From the NCBI GenBank assembly GCA_023228325.1, contig JALOBK010000001.1:620001-684000 (forward strand): 64,000 nucleotides of DNA, written 5' to 3'. Every line of letters starts with the position of its first letter. The stretch's first letter is position 1. Both the position numbers and the translations under genes were made by a program. The stretch is from a bacterium (GTDB lineage Bacteria; Auribacterota; UBA6266). This document shows, piece by piece, positions 42,985 through 51,889 of this stretch. Below the pieces are notes generated by a model. It ran no database searches and was not told the origin of the DNA. It worked only from the letters and a program-made list of their open reading frames with translations.

Positions 42985-44766
42985 CTATCTCGCGCGCACA
43001 AGCCCGCGCGGTATTATTCCTTTCGGTTCTTTCTTTTTATAATGGGTATGCAATATTTTATGGGAAAGTTCACTGAGCGGCCTTCCTAAAAATTCCTTAT
43101 ATAATCTCTGCACATCGGGGTTTTCATGACTTCTCCTGATAGTCCGGTTCCTGTCAAGGTCGTACAGCGCTTTCGCCCTTAACTTCAGGCATTCTTCATC
43201 AAGAGGAATGGAATTGGCGTCGGCATAAGGCTGTCCTCCTCCTCCCACACAGCCGCCGGGGCATCCCATAACTTCTATAAAATGATATTTCCCGGGTTCT
43301 TTTCTTGCTATGTCAAGAAGGTCGCAGGCATTTCCCAGGCCATGCGCTACAGCGACCCTGATTTCCTTCCCGTCCATTACGATTTTACCTTCTTTAATGC
43401 CTTTAAGGCCTCTTAATTCGTTAACTTCTATATCGAGAAGCGTTTCTCCGGTGTACAATTCATAAGCTGTTCTTATCGCGGCTTCCATAACCCCTCCGGT
43501 AGTTCCGAATATAGCGCCCGCTCCCGACGAAAGCCCCAGCGGATGGTCGAATTCCTCTCCTTTTATATTCAGAAAATCAATGCCGGCGGATTTAATCATC
43601 CATGCCGTTTCCCTCGTGGTCACAACAAGGTCGACTCCGTTTAAGCCGTTAATTTTAAGTTCGGGCCTCTGCGCTTCATATTTCTTCGCTGTGCAGCACA
43701 TCACAGCCACACTGAAAATTTTCTCCGGCGCAGCCTTGATTTTTTCAGGAAAATGAGTCTTGAGAACAGCCCCCATCATTGACATCGGGGACTTGCAGGT
43801 GGATATATTCTCGATAAGATCGGGATAAAACTGCTCCATACATTTCATCCACGCGCTTGAACAGGATGTTATCATAGGAAGCCTGCCTTTTCCCTGCAAC
43901 CTGTCCAAAAATTCGCTGGCTTCCTCCATTATCGTCAGATCGGCTGAAAACTGCGTGTCAAAAACATAATCAAAACCAAGCCGCTTGAGAGCCGCCGCAG
44001 TCTCTTTTTCTTTTGCCGTTCCGGGAGGGATGCCGAATGCCTCGCCGATGGCAGCCCTGACCGAAGGCGCGACCTGAGCCACCTTTATCAGGGATTTATC
44101 GCTCAATTTCTCAAAAAGTTCCTGGGTATAATTTTTCTCTATAAAAGAAGCTGTCGGGCATACATTGATGCACTGGCCGCATGTCGTGCACACACTTTCT
44201 GAAAAAGGCATGTTATATGCCGGCATCACCACTGTCTTAAAACCCCTGTAAGCCTGCCTCAGGGCATTCACCTTCTGTATCTCCGAACATATCCTTACGC
44301 ATCTTCCGCATAAAATGCATTTATCGGGGTCTCTTACAACGGAAGGAGAGGATAGATCTTTATCGTAGCTCTTTTTTTCTCCTTCAAAATGCCTTTTTTT
44401 AATACCCATTGAATAAGCCAGTCGCTGAAGTTCGCAGTTTCCGTCCCTGTCGCATGTATGGCAGTCAAGAGGATGGTTATCCAGAATCAACTCCACGATA
44501 TCCCTTCTCGCCCTTCTTATCTCCTGCGTATTCGTATGAATTTTCATCCCGTCGCTGACCGGATAAGAGCAGGAAGCGACATAATTTTTTAAGCCTTCAA
44601 CCTGCACTATGCAAACCCTGCATGCCCCTTCTATGGAAAGTTTCGGATGGTAACATAAACGCGGAATGTGAAAACCCAGTTTGTCGGCCGCCTGCATCAC
44701 TGTCTGCTCAGGTTCCACCCGGTAAGGTTTATCATTTATATATATCGTTATTGTCTTTTTTTCCAT
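42985..44766 (-). CDS. hydA: [FeFe]-hydrogenase catalytic subunit (operon 1 copy)
   Basis: This 593-residue subunit has an N-terminal [2Fe-2S] domain (CYHPKLSIEGACRVC), the HPLDCHTCDRDGNC site (98-111), two 4Fe-4S sites (CILCGRCVRIC, CTTCGQCINVC) and the H-cluster domain. The active-site motifs are unusual: TSCSSAW (300-306) instead of TSCCPGW, MCCTAKKYE (356-364) instead of MPCxxKxxE, and MGCPGGCVGGGGQP (500-513). Cys324 in STCKSP is an extra cysteine shared with the paralogue. AGGAG before the ATG supports the start. It is encoded with HydB and HydC in the rex operon. Confidence 0.92.
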   Translation of the reverse strand: MEKKTITIYINDKPYRVEPEQTVMQAADKLGFHIPRLCYHPKLSIEGACRVCIVQVEGLKNYVASCSYPVSDGMKIHTNTQEIRRARRDIVELILDNHPLDCHTCDRDGNCELQRLAYSMGIKKRHFEGEKKSYDKDLSSPSVVRDPDKCILCGRCVRICSEIQKVNALRQAYRGFKTVVMPAYNMPFSESVCTTCGQCINVCPTASFIEKNYTQELFEKLSDKSLIKVAQVAPSVRAAIGEAFGIPPGTAKEKETAAALKRLGFDYVFDTQFSADLTIMEEASEFLDRLQGKGRLPMITSCSSAWMKCMEQFYPDLIENISTCKSPMSMMGAVLKTHFPEKIKAAPEKIFSVAVMCCTAKKYEAQRPELKINGLNGVDLVVTTRETAWMIKSAGIDFLNIKGEEFDHPLGLSSGAGAIFGTTGGVMEAAIRTAYELYTGETLLDIEVNELRGLKGIKEGKIVMDGKEIRVAVAHGLGNACDLLDIARKEPGKYHFIEVMGCPGGCVGGGGQPYADANSIPLDEECLKLRAKALYDLDRNRTIRRSHENPDVQRLYKEFLGRPLSELSHKILHTHYKKKEPKGIIPRGLVRAR

Positions 44767-44791
44767 CTTGGCTCCTGTTTTTCAATAGTTA

Positions 44792-46597
44792 TCATTTTTT
44801 ATCAATCGCGCCGAATTTACATACTTCATAACACTGCCCGCATTTAATACATTCGGCTTTATCTATGACATGCGGAGTTTTAGGACTTCCGCTTACCGCT
44901 CCGGCCGGACAAATCCTCTTGCACGCGCCGCATCCAACACATTTATCGTTTATAACATAATCGAGCAGCAACCGGCATTCGCCGGCTCTGCATTTTTTGT
45001 GTTTAATGTGTTCTTCATACTCTTCCCTGAAATTGGTTAAGGTGCTTAAAACAGGATTGGGGGCTGACTGCCCTAAACCGCATAAAGAAGCTTTCTTTAT
45101 CAGGTTCCCGAGACGCTCAAGCTTTTCTATATCTCCCTGCTCTCCTTTTCCTTCCGTTATGCGGGTAAGGATTTCAAGCATCCTCTTCGTTCCCTCTCTG
45201 CAGGGCGTGCATTTTCCGCACGATTCGTTCTGCGTAAATTCAAGAAAAAATTTGGCTATGTTTACCATACAGGAGGCTTCGTCTATAACTATCATGCCCC
45301 CCGACCCCATTATCGAACCGGCTTTGGCCAAAGATTCATAATCTATCGGAGTATCCAGATATTTTTCAGGCAGGCATCCTCCAGACGGACCTCCCGTCTG
45401 GACAGCTTTGAATTTTTTTCCGTTTTCAATCCCCCCGCCGATATCAAAAATTATCTCTCTCAGGGTCGTGCCCATAGGGACTTCCACAAGACCCGTGTTT
45501 TTAACTTTTCCCGCAAGCGCAAACACTTTTGTTCCCTTGCTTTTTTCTGTTCCCACCTTCCTGAACCAATCCGCGCTGTCCAGGATTATGACCGGCACAT
45601 TCGCCCACGTCTCCACATTGTTTATCAGCGTAGGCTTTCCGAAAAGTCCGTTTACCGAGGGATACGGCGGCCTCGGCCTCGGCATTCCCCTGGACCCTTC
45701 AATAGAATGTATAAGCGCTGTTTCCTCGCCGCAGACAAACGCCCCGGCTCCAAGCCTTATCTCAATATCAAAAGAAAAATCCGAACCTAGTATATTTTCC
45801 CCGAGAAAACCGCTATCCCTTGCGTCTTTTATCGCTTTCTCAAGTCTTTTTATGGCAAGAGGGTATTCGGCTCTTATGTAAACAATCCCTTTAGCCGAAC
45901 CTACCGCATATCCCCCTATAATCATTCCTTCGATTACAGTATGGGGGTCTCCCTCAATTGCGCTCCTGTCCATAAAAGCGCCCGGATCCCCTTCATCGGC
46001 ATTGCAGATAACATATTTCTCATCCGATTTCTGATTTGCCGTAAATTCCCATTTCATGCCCGTAGGGAAACCGGCTCCCCCTCTCCCCCTCAAGCCCGAA
46101 CGTTTTACTTCTTCTATAACTTTTTCAGGCTTCATATCCGAGAGAACCTTGGCAATCGCCTCATAACCTCTGAGCGAAATATAATCGTCAATGCTTTCCG
46201 GGTCTATTATCCCGCAGTTCCTTAATGTTATTCTCATCTGTTTGCCGAAAAACCCGACATCGCCGAACACTCTGAAAAACCTGTTGTACAGGTGGTCCTC
46301 ATCAATGATAAGGCGTGAAACAGGTTTCCCTTTTACAAGATGGCTTTCCACAATCTCCGGAATATCCTTTTCAGTCACATGTCCGTATATGGTGTATCCG
46401 GGATTCACTATCAGTATAGGCCCTTTGCTGCACATTCCGAGACACCCCGATAAAATAATTCTTCCGTTATCCGAAAGACCTCTTTTCTCAAGCTGTGTTT
46501 CGATGTCGCGCTTGAGTTCCTTGGATTTGTTATGAATACAGCTCGGGCCGTCGCATAATGTAATAATAAAATTCTCTTTGCTCTTGTTTTTCTTCAT
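44792..46597 (-). CDS. hydB: NuoF/HydB-like flavin subunit, long form
   Basis: This 601-residue subunit starts with a thioredoxin-like [2Fe-2S] domain (CDGPSCIHN, LSGCLGMCSKGP), followed by the NADH/FMN domain with GRGGAGFPTGMKW (about 169-181) and CGEETALIHSIEG, the ESCGKCTPCREG and CGLGQSAPN cluster site, and a C-terminal two-cluster ferredoxin domain (CVGCGACKRICPAGAV, CIKCGQCYEVC). This is the domain order of HydB in trimeric hydrogenases, some of which bifurcate electrons between NADH and ferredoxin. The Shine-Dalgarno is weak. Confidence 0.94.
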   Translation of the reverse strand: MKKNKSKENFIITLCDGPSCIHNKSKELKRDIETQLEKRGLSDNGRIILSGCLGMCSKGPILIVNPGYTIYGHVTEKDIPEIVESHLVKGKPVSRLIIDEDHLYNRFFRVFGDVGFFGKQMRITLRNCGIIDPESIDDYISLRGYEAIAKVLSDMKPEKVIEEVKRSGLRGRGGAGFPTGMKWEFTANQKSDEKYVICNADEGDPGAFMDRSAIEGDPHTVIEGMIIGGYAVGSAKGIVYIRAEYPLAIKRLEKAIKDARDSGFLGENILGSDFSFDIEIRLGAGAFVCGEETALIHSIEGSRGMPRPRPPYPSVNGLFGKPTLINNVETWANVPVIILDSADWFRKVGTEKSKGTKVFALAGKVKNTGLVEVPMGTTLREIIFDIGGGIENGKKFKAVQTGGPSGGCLPEKYLDTPIDYESLAKAGSIMGSGGMIVIDEASCMVNIAKFFLEFTQNESCGKCTPCREGTKRMLEILTRITEGKGEQGDIEKLERLGNLIKKASLCGLGQSAPNPVLSTLTNFREEYEEHIKHKKCRAGECRLLLDYVINDKCVGCGACKRICPAGAVSGSPKTPHVIDKAECIKCGQCYEVCKFGAIDKK

Positions 46598-46615
46598 AAT
46601 AAATAAAACCCCGCT

Positions 46616-46972
46616 TTATTTAATAACCCATTCCTCAATGACTTCGCCTCCCTTAAGATGTCTTTCAATTATCTCACGGGCTTTTTCTTCATTAACTTTA
46701 CCGTATTTAACAGGTATTTTCCCTTCCTCGATTACTTCGACTGTAGGCTCGAGATTACACCGGCCGGCGCAGCCTTTCTGGCTGAGATACACATCCGTCA
46801 GGCCTTTATTTACGGCTTCCTTAAACACTTCCATAACTTCCTTTGAACCGGCCGCGATTTCGCATGTCGCCATTCCCACATATACCCTCTTTGTAGACAG
46901 ATACCCTTTTCCTATGATCCTGTTAATGGCTTCCGCCCTTTTTTTCCTTATAATATCTAAGGGTTTCATCAT
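46616..46972 (-). CDS. Thioredoxin-like [2Fe-2S] protein
   Basis: This 118-residue protein has the ferredoxin pattern MATCEIAAGSKEV and GCAGRCNLEPTVEV, three or four cysteines in a thioredoxin-like fold, similar to the N-terminal domain of HydB and to HydC. It may be an extra electron carrier of the hydrogenase. It overlaps the stop of the kinase gene (TAAATG). Confidence 0.8.
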   Translation of the reverse strand: MMKPLDIIRKKRAEAINRIIGKGYLSTKRVYVGMATCEIAAGSKEVMEVFKEAVNKGLTDVYLSQKGCAGRCNLEPTVEVIEEGKIPVKYGKVNEEKAREIIERHLKGGEVIEEWVIK

Positions 46973-48814
46973 TTAAATCCCCCTTTCCATGCTGAATATG
47001 ACCGAATTCCCTTTTTTGCCGGGTTCTATACTGACTTTTCCCCCGTGTTTTTCGGCTATCTGCATAGTTATGAACAACCCCAATCCCGTGCCCTGGACAC
47101 GCCTGACTTCCGGCGCATCGAGCCTCGAGAACTTTTTAAACAGTTTTCCTTTTTCTTCTTCCGTTACCGGCCTTCCGTCATTATAGACGCTGATTTCCAT
47201 CATATCGCCCTTAACTCCGGACGTAATAATTATTTTCCCGTCTTTGCTCCCGTATTTCACAGCGTTGCCTATTATATTATTCGCGGCCATCCTCAGTAAA
47301 TCCGGATCTGCTTTTACCGTAAGGCCTTTTTCAATGTTATTGCTGATCTCGATGTTCTTATCGGCCGCCTGTTTGAGGAAATACTCGACCGAATCATCAA
47401 AAATATCTTCTTTGAGAAGAACCTCCGTCCTGGAAACTTTCATTTCACCTTTCTCAATCCTGCTCAAACTTAAATAATTTTTCACGGTGGCGGCAAAATA
47501 ATCAAGATTCTTGCAAACTGAATCAAGCGCTTTTCTCTGCTTAAAATTAATCAATCCCAAAAAACCGTCCCTTACCGAATAAGCATTGAGCATGGTGGAA
47601 GACAAAATACCTTTCAGTTCATGCGCGACAAAACCGATAAGGTCAATATAACTTCTGTTCAGGGTATCCAGCTTTTCATTCGATACCTTGAGGCTTTTAT
47701 CCCTCTGGCTCAGTTTTTTAGCCATCTCATTAAACGCTTCCGCAAGCTGGTTAAGCTCTTTTATCTTGGTCTGGGTGCCGACCCTGCAGCTTAAATCCCC
47801 TCCGGAAAATTTTCCCGTGCAGTATAAAACTTCCCTTACCGGCTTCGAAATGGATTCGGCAAGGATAAGTCCCAGGATAACAGCTATAAAAACCGCAATC
47901 AGAATAGCCAGGAAAAAGAATAAACCCACGTTTCTGAACAAATCCGCATAAGGTTTTTCCAGGATGCCTACATACAGCATGCCTATTATTTCCCCGTTAA
48001 TATTCCTTATAGGTTCATATGCGGTTATATACCAGGCGGTGACTACAAAAGCCCTGTCAAACCACGAATACCCGTTTTTTATCACCTTTTCATAAACTTC
48101 TTTTGACACCCTTGTCCCTGTTGCCCTGTTTCCTTCTTTATCGGGAACATTTGTCGACACCCTGACATCTCCCTGAAAGATAGTGACCGTGCCCAAAGGC
48201 ATACCCTTATACTGTTTATTCCCGAAAACAAAGCTTCTTATCCTGTCGACGACAGCGGTGTCTTTATTGAGTATCCTTCCTCCGTAAATGACCTTGTTAA
48301 CCTTACCGGCGGAGGCAAAGAAAGGTTTTGCGTATTCTATTGCCATCACGCTGTCAAGAACAGTTTCTTCGGTAGGAACCGCCATCGGCGTATATAAAAG
48401 ATCAATAGCGCACCTGCCGGCCAGATCCGCATCCATTTGTCTTAATTCTTTCCCGCCGATAATTCTTGTCCCGCCGCACTCTGTCCCGCCGAATGCCTTA
48501 AGCGCGATTTCGCTTTTCAGGCGGTTCTTAACTGTTATATCCGCAAGGAAAAGATAATCCAGCCCGAGTTTTTCCTTCAGAACTTCGAGATTTTCCTTTT
48601 CTTCAAACATATTAAAAGCAATTTTCAGTTTTTCTGTTTTTTCCTTGTAAACACTCCATGCTATTTTAAGGTCATTCTGGACCTGAGTCTGGGCCCTGTC
48701 GAAAATTTCAGTTTTAATAAGATAAAAACCTATAAAAGCGACAGCTATGCCCAGCGCGGTTATCACGGTCAAAAAAGAGATTATCAGGTTGCTTTTTAAG
48801 GTTTTTTTCTTCAT
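46973..48814 (-). CDS. Cache/HAMP sensor histidine kinase
   Basis: This 613-residue kinase has an N-terminal membrane helix, a periplasmic cache-like domain (about 35-295, with TAYEPIRNINGEIIGMLYVG near the end), a second membrane helix (about 300-320), a HAMP region, a HisKA-like box FVAHELKGILSS (about 395) and a HATPase domain with NIIGNAVKYGSKDG and GTGLGLFITMQIAEKHGG. Its ATG overlaps the rex stop (ATGA). It presumably phosphorylates the receiver at 42077-42457, four genes downstream. The ligand is unknown. Confidence 0.9.
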   Translation of the reverse strand: MKKKTLKSNLIISFLTVITALGIAVAFIGFYLIKTEIFDRAQTQVQNDLKIAWSVYKEKTEKLKIAFNMFEEKENLEVLKEKLGLDYLFLADITVKNRLKSEIALKAFGGTECGGTRIIGGKELRQMDADLAGRCAIDLLYTPMAVPTEETVLDSVMAIEYAKPFFASAGKVNKVIYGGRILNKDTAVVDRIRSFVFGNKQYKGMPLGTVTIFQGDVRVSTNVPDKEGNRATGTRVSKEVYEKVIKNGYSWFDRAFVVTAWYITAYEPIRNINGEIIGMLYVGILEKPYADLFRNVGLFFFLAILIAVFIAVILGLILAESISKPVREVLYCTGKFSGGDLSCRVGTQTKIKELNQLAEAFNEMAKKLSQRDKSLKVSNEKLDTLNRSYIDLIGFVAHELKGILSSTMLNAYSVRDGFLGLINFKQRKALDSVCKNLDYFAATVKNYLSLSRIEKGEMKVSRTEVLLKEDIFDDSVEYFLKQAADKNIEISNNIEKGLTVKADPDLLRMAANNIIGNAVKYGSKDGKIIITSGVKGDMMEISVYNDGRPVTEEEKGKLFKKFSRLDAPEVRRVQGTGLGLFITMQIAEKHGGKVSIEPGKKGNSVIFSMERGI

Positions 48815-49449
48815 TTGGGTTTTTTATCCGTCTTATCCATCGCGTTTACAAAATAAATTAAATTCTCGATTTCAAGTTCCAGATTAACATAATTCACTAT
48901 TATGTCCGCGGGCGCCCTGAGGTTAATAGGCGCAAAATTAAGTATGCCTTTTATTCCGGAGGATATCATCATATCCGCAACCTGCTGGGCCGCGATATCA
49001 GGAACAGCCAGAACACCTATTTTCACCCCGCTCTTTTTTACAAAATCCTTAAGGCGCTCAAGAGATAAAACAGGCACTTCCGGATTCTCCCTGAACTTTG
49101 CGGGGTCTATATCGAATGCCGCTATTATCTTTATGCCTTCTTTTTCAAATCCTTTATATTTAAGCAGCGCATTCCCGATATTACCGGAACCGACTATTAC
49201 CACATTCTGAAGTTCATTTTTGCCCAGTATCTCATTCAATTTTTCAATAAGGGCTTTCACCTGATACCCGCCCCTTTTATTGCCCGTTATTCCGAAAAGT
49301 GAAAAATCTTTTCTCACCTGCGCCGCAGTAACACCCACCGCTTCTCCGAGATTATCAGAAAAAACTTTAACAAAACCAAGTTTTTCAAACCTGTATAAGG
49401 CATTCTTGTATCTGGAAAGCCTTATTACACAATTCCTGTTGGAAGCCAT
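48811..49449 (-). CDS. rex: Redox-sensing transcriptional repressor Rex
   Basis: This 212-residue protein has a winged helix (residues 1-80, with VGVTAAQVRKDFSLFG) and a Rossmann NAD(H)-binding domain with VIVGSGNIGNALL (about 86) and AAFDIDP. The C-terminal swapped helix (IENLIYFVNAM) is present. Rex binds TTGTGA-N6-TCACAA sites when NADH is low. AAAGGAG lies before its ATG. It heads the first hydrogenase operon, and matching sites are found upstream of itself and of the second operon. Confidence 0.95.
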   Translation of the reverse strand: MASNRNCVIRLSRYKNALYRFEKLGFVKVFSDNLGEAVGVTAAQVRKDFSLFGITGNKRGGYQVKALIEKLNEILGKNELQNVVIVGSGNIGNALLKYKGFEKEGIKIIAAFDIDPAKFRENPEVPVLSLERLKDFVKKSGVKIGVLAVPDIAAQQVADMMISSGIKGILNFAPINLRAPADIIVNYVNLELEIENLIYFVNAMDKTDKKPK

Positions 49450-49515
49450 TTATGTTACTCCTTTCACAATAAATTTAGCAAATATACCATATACAGTCAA
49501 GATGTCAAGATTGTT

Positions 49516-49533
49516 TTGTGATAAATTTCACTT
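49516..49533. promoter_or_regulatory. Candidate Rex operator upstream of rex
   Basis: The plus strand reads TTGTGATAAATTTCACTT, matching ten of the twelve fixed positions of the Rex site. It lies in the 177-bp gap between rex and the divergent gene at 49627. On the minus strand it is just upstream of TTGACA (with TATATT 16 bases on), a likely rex promoter. Confidence 0.65.
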
Positions 49534-49574
49534 ATTTAAGCATCCCCTGTTTGGCCGTTCTGTTTAAATAATTA

Positions 49575-49602
49575 TTGCTTAATAAAAAAATATATCTATA
49601 AT
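49575..49602 (+). promoter_or_regulatory. Promoter of the plus-strand gene
   Basis: The plus strand has TTGCTT, a 16-base spacer and TATAAT, with AAAAAGGAG further on before the ATG at 49627. This is the only plus-strand gene in the window. Confidence 0.6.
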
Positions 49603-49626
49603 TTAAGTAAAAAAAGGAGAAAAAAA

Positions 49627-50100
49627 ATGGAAAATACCCAAAACCCGGCACCTGGAGCGGCTCCAAATCCCTACCCTGTTTTCAGCAAAACTTTTTTTAT
49701 CATGGACCTGGTTTTCTCATCTTTAAGGATACCTCTGGTCCTGCTCGGAATCATCGGCATGATATCACTGCAGAAGGATGACCCCATATATTTTTCAGGG
49801 TATTTCGAAATCCTGACCGGGGCAGGAATAGCGGTGTTCGGCCTATGGGCAAATATCGCCCTTCTCGCAAAAAAACCATCGGGAATAACAATGGCATATT
49901 ATAACATCGCTTTCACCATAGGTTCAGTGCTGGTAGGAATATGGCAGATAATAATTCAGTCATCGGCTGTCGCCGGCGACGCGGTGCGAGTAGCATCTTT
50001 TTCAATAGGTTCCGGATTCGCTTTTATAATCAGGATTGCCCTTCTGGCCTGTTATTTTATCGCCGTGAAAAAATTCAAATTGTGGATGGCGCAAAAATAA
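49627..50100 (+). CDS. Four-helix membrane protein of unknown function
   Basis: This 157-residue protein has a short Pro- and Ala-rich start (NPAPGAAPNPYPV), then four membrane helices at about 25-48, 60-80, 90-110 and 125-148, and a basic end (KKFKLWMAQK). No family is recognised. It is divergent from rex and shares the gap with it, so Rex may influence both. Confidence 0.75.
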   Translation: MENTQNPAPGAAPNPYPVFSKTFFIMDLVFSSLRIPLVLLGIIGMISLQKDDPIYFSGYFEILTGAGIAVFGLWANIALLAKKPSGITMAYYNIAFTIGSVLVGIWQIIIQSSAVAGDAVRVASFSIGSGFAFIIRIALLACYFIAVKKFKLWMAQK

Positions 50101-50108
50101 AATAAGGT

Positions 50109-50579
50109 TTACAGCGCGGGCAGGGACACATCCGTAAACTCTGTCGAGCGGACATTTTTCGAATCGCATTTAGGGCACCGGATCGTAGTCCTGTAGTCCG
50201 CTTTCTGTTTTGAATCACGCGGATTTATTATATGGCCGTCCAGAGTCACTATCTCCCAGCTTAACAGCTGTTTTCTCGAATACTTTAAAATATTCTTGTA
50301 ACCTTCAAATTTTGTGCCGCAGTCTCTGCATACGAAAAAAGCCGTGACAAACAAAGTATTCTCCCCGCACTTAGGACACTTCGCCGGAGAAGAAGCTATT
50401 TCCTCTATTTCAAAAAAATTGCAGGAGGAACATACCCATGTGGCGGGCGCTGTTAAATCTTTTTTATAATAAACGGGTTTAGCGGCAAAAAAAAGGGCAA
50501 TCAAACTGACAACCATGATAATTGTCAGTATGGACTTTGTGTTGATTTTATGTTCACCGGGTTTTTTCATAGGTGTCAC
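50109..50579 (-). CDS. Zinc-ribbon membrane protein
   Basis: This 156-residue protein has one membrane helix (about 17-35) and three pairs of cysteines: CSSC and CPKC, then CRDC, and CPKC near the end, which suggests two zinc ribbons. Its GTG start overlaps the stop of the pseudopilin gene (an ATG lies nine bases on). It may assist the pseudopilin, but no function is recognised. Confidence 0.65.
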   Translation of the reverse strand: MTPMKKPGEHKINTKSILTIIMVVSLIALFFAAKPVYYKKDLTAPATWVCSSCNFFEIEEIASSPAKCPKCGENTLFVTAFFVCRDCGTKFEGYKNILKYSRKQLLSWEIVTLDGHIINPRDSKQKADYRTTIRCPKCDSKNVRSTEFTDVSLPAL

Positions 50580-51301
50580 AGCGGTTCCGGAACAATATTA
50601 TCATCGGTAATATCGGGTTTCCATTCAACATGAAAATCCGCGAAAAGATGGTTGGCTCCTCCGTTATGGCGGTTTTCAAGGACATTTTCATAAAAATCAG
50701 GGTCGCTTTGCCACTGACCCTGATGCTCTATCAGCTGATGTCCGTCAAAAAGAACAACTGTCTGGTCCGGGTGAGCCAGCTCATAATAATCCACCTGCTC
50801 AGTGTATAACATTAAATTATATGAATAAGAAATATCCATCTCCGTATTTACAGGAGGCCCGTGGTACGCCGGATCCTCGTCTTCATTAACAGTGGCCGTC
50901 ATAGGCGAATCATCCGACGGGCATACATAAAGCTCCTCCTCAACACAGGCTTCCACAAGGCTTGCGGATTTTCTTTTCGGAACAACCAGAACCACCCACT
51001 TGCCGCTTTGCCCGGGAGAAAAAGTAAACAGATAAGGAGGCCAGTTTCCCCCATTCTCCGTAACATACATCCCAAAACCGTATCCAAGCTGTTTCAGATT
51101 ATTCATACATACAATCCGGTTGGCTTTTTCTTTCGCATTTCGAAAGGAAGGTATGATGATTCCGGCAAGAATAAGGATGATGCTTATCGCGACTATCATC
51201 TCAATTAAAGTAAACCCCTTTAAAGAATTTATTTTCTTAAAGGGGTAACTTTTTTGCTGAAAATCCTTAAATAGGCTGACAAATATTTTACTGTTTTTCA
51301 C
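50576..51301 (-). CDS. Type IV pilin-like pseudopilin (DUF1559-like)
   Basis: This 241-residue protein has a prepilin cleavage site in KGFTLIEMIVAISIILILAG (about 28-47), a long hydrophobic helix and a globular domain with CMNNLKQLG and, near the end, NHLFADFHVEW. This ending is typical of the large DUF1559-type prepilin group of PVC and related bacteria. A GTG start overlaps the TGA of the HAMP gene (GTGA), and the leader of about 29 residues is long. Confidence 0.85.
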   Translation of the reverse strand: MKNSKIFVSLFKDFQQKSYPFKKINSLKGFTLIEMIVAISIILILAGIIIPSFRNAKEKANRIVCMNNLKQLGYGFGMYVTENGGNWPPYLFTFSPGQSGKWVVLVVPKRKSASLVEACVEEELYVCPSDDSPMTATVNEDEDPAYHGPPVNTEMDISYSYNLMLYTEQVDYYELAHPDQTVVLFDGHQLIEHQGQWQSDPDFYENVLENRHNGGANHLFADFHVEWKPDITDDNIVPEPL

Positions 51302-51839
51302 TGGAGAGGCTATTTTTTATTTTTTCCAATTCATCAATAAGTTTAGCTCTATCCCTTTCATCATTAAATATCATTCCCTTAACCATCTCTTCGGTTTTTT
51401 CGGCATTGCCTCCCACTTTATGGAGGAATTCTATCATCCTGTTAAACGCCTCGCTCATCTCAGGAACAACATCTGTTTCCCTGAAATAAATTTTTCCGGG
51501 TATTTTACCGTCGCCGATTTTATTCAGGTAAAGTTCCGTCTTATAGATAGGACCGGCAACCCTGTGTGAAACCAGAATACTTAACAGGAAACAAACCGCC
51601 GAAACAACAATAACAGGCGCGATCAGGTATTTCACAACGTTCATATTAAGCGTTTCCAAAGCCTGTTCGGTCAATTTCCCGTCATTCTGAATCGTATTGA
51701 TAAGCGTATCAATACTTACATTATAGACTATCAACGCGGTAAAAATCATCCCCAGAACCGTTATCCAGATGGTAAAAAGCGCGTATTTGTACTGGAATGG
51801 TTTTAGGAAATAATTTCTGAATTTTCTTTTAACTGCCAT
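51288..51839 (-). CDS. HAMP-domain membrane protein without output domain
   Basis: This 183-residue protein has two membrane helices (about 20-42 and 72-92) with a short external part, then a HAMP domain (SHRVAGPIYKTELYLNKI) and a helical tail. No kinase or methyl-accepting part follows. It is cotranscribed with the pseudopilin gene. Confidence 0.75.
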   Translation of the reverse strand: MAVKRKFRNYFLKPFQYKYALFTIWITVLGMIFTALIVYNVSIDTLINTIQNDGKLTEQALETLNMNVVKYLIAPVIVVSAVCFLLSILVSHRVAGPIYKTELYLNKIGDGKIPGKIYFRETDVVPEMSEAFNRMIEFLHKVGGNAEKTEEMVKGMIFNDERDRAKLIDELEKIKNSLSSEKQ

Positions 51840-51889
51840 ATAGATAAATTATATCATCAATCGGACGATTATCAACTTTTTTGTTTCAC

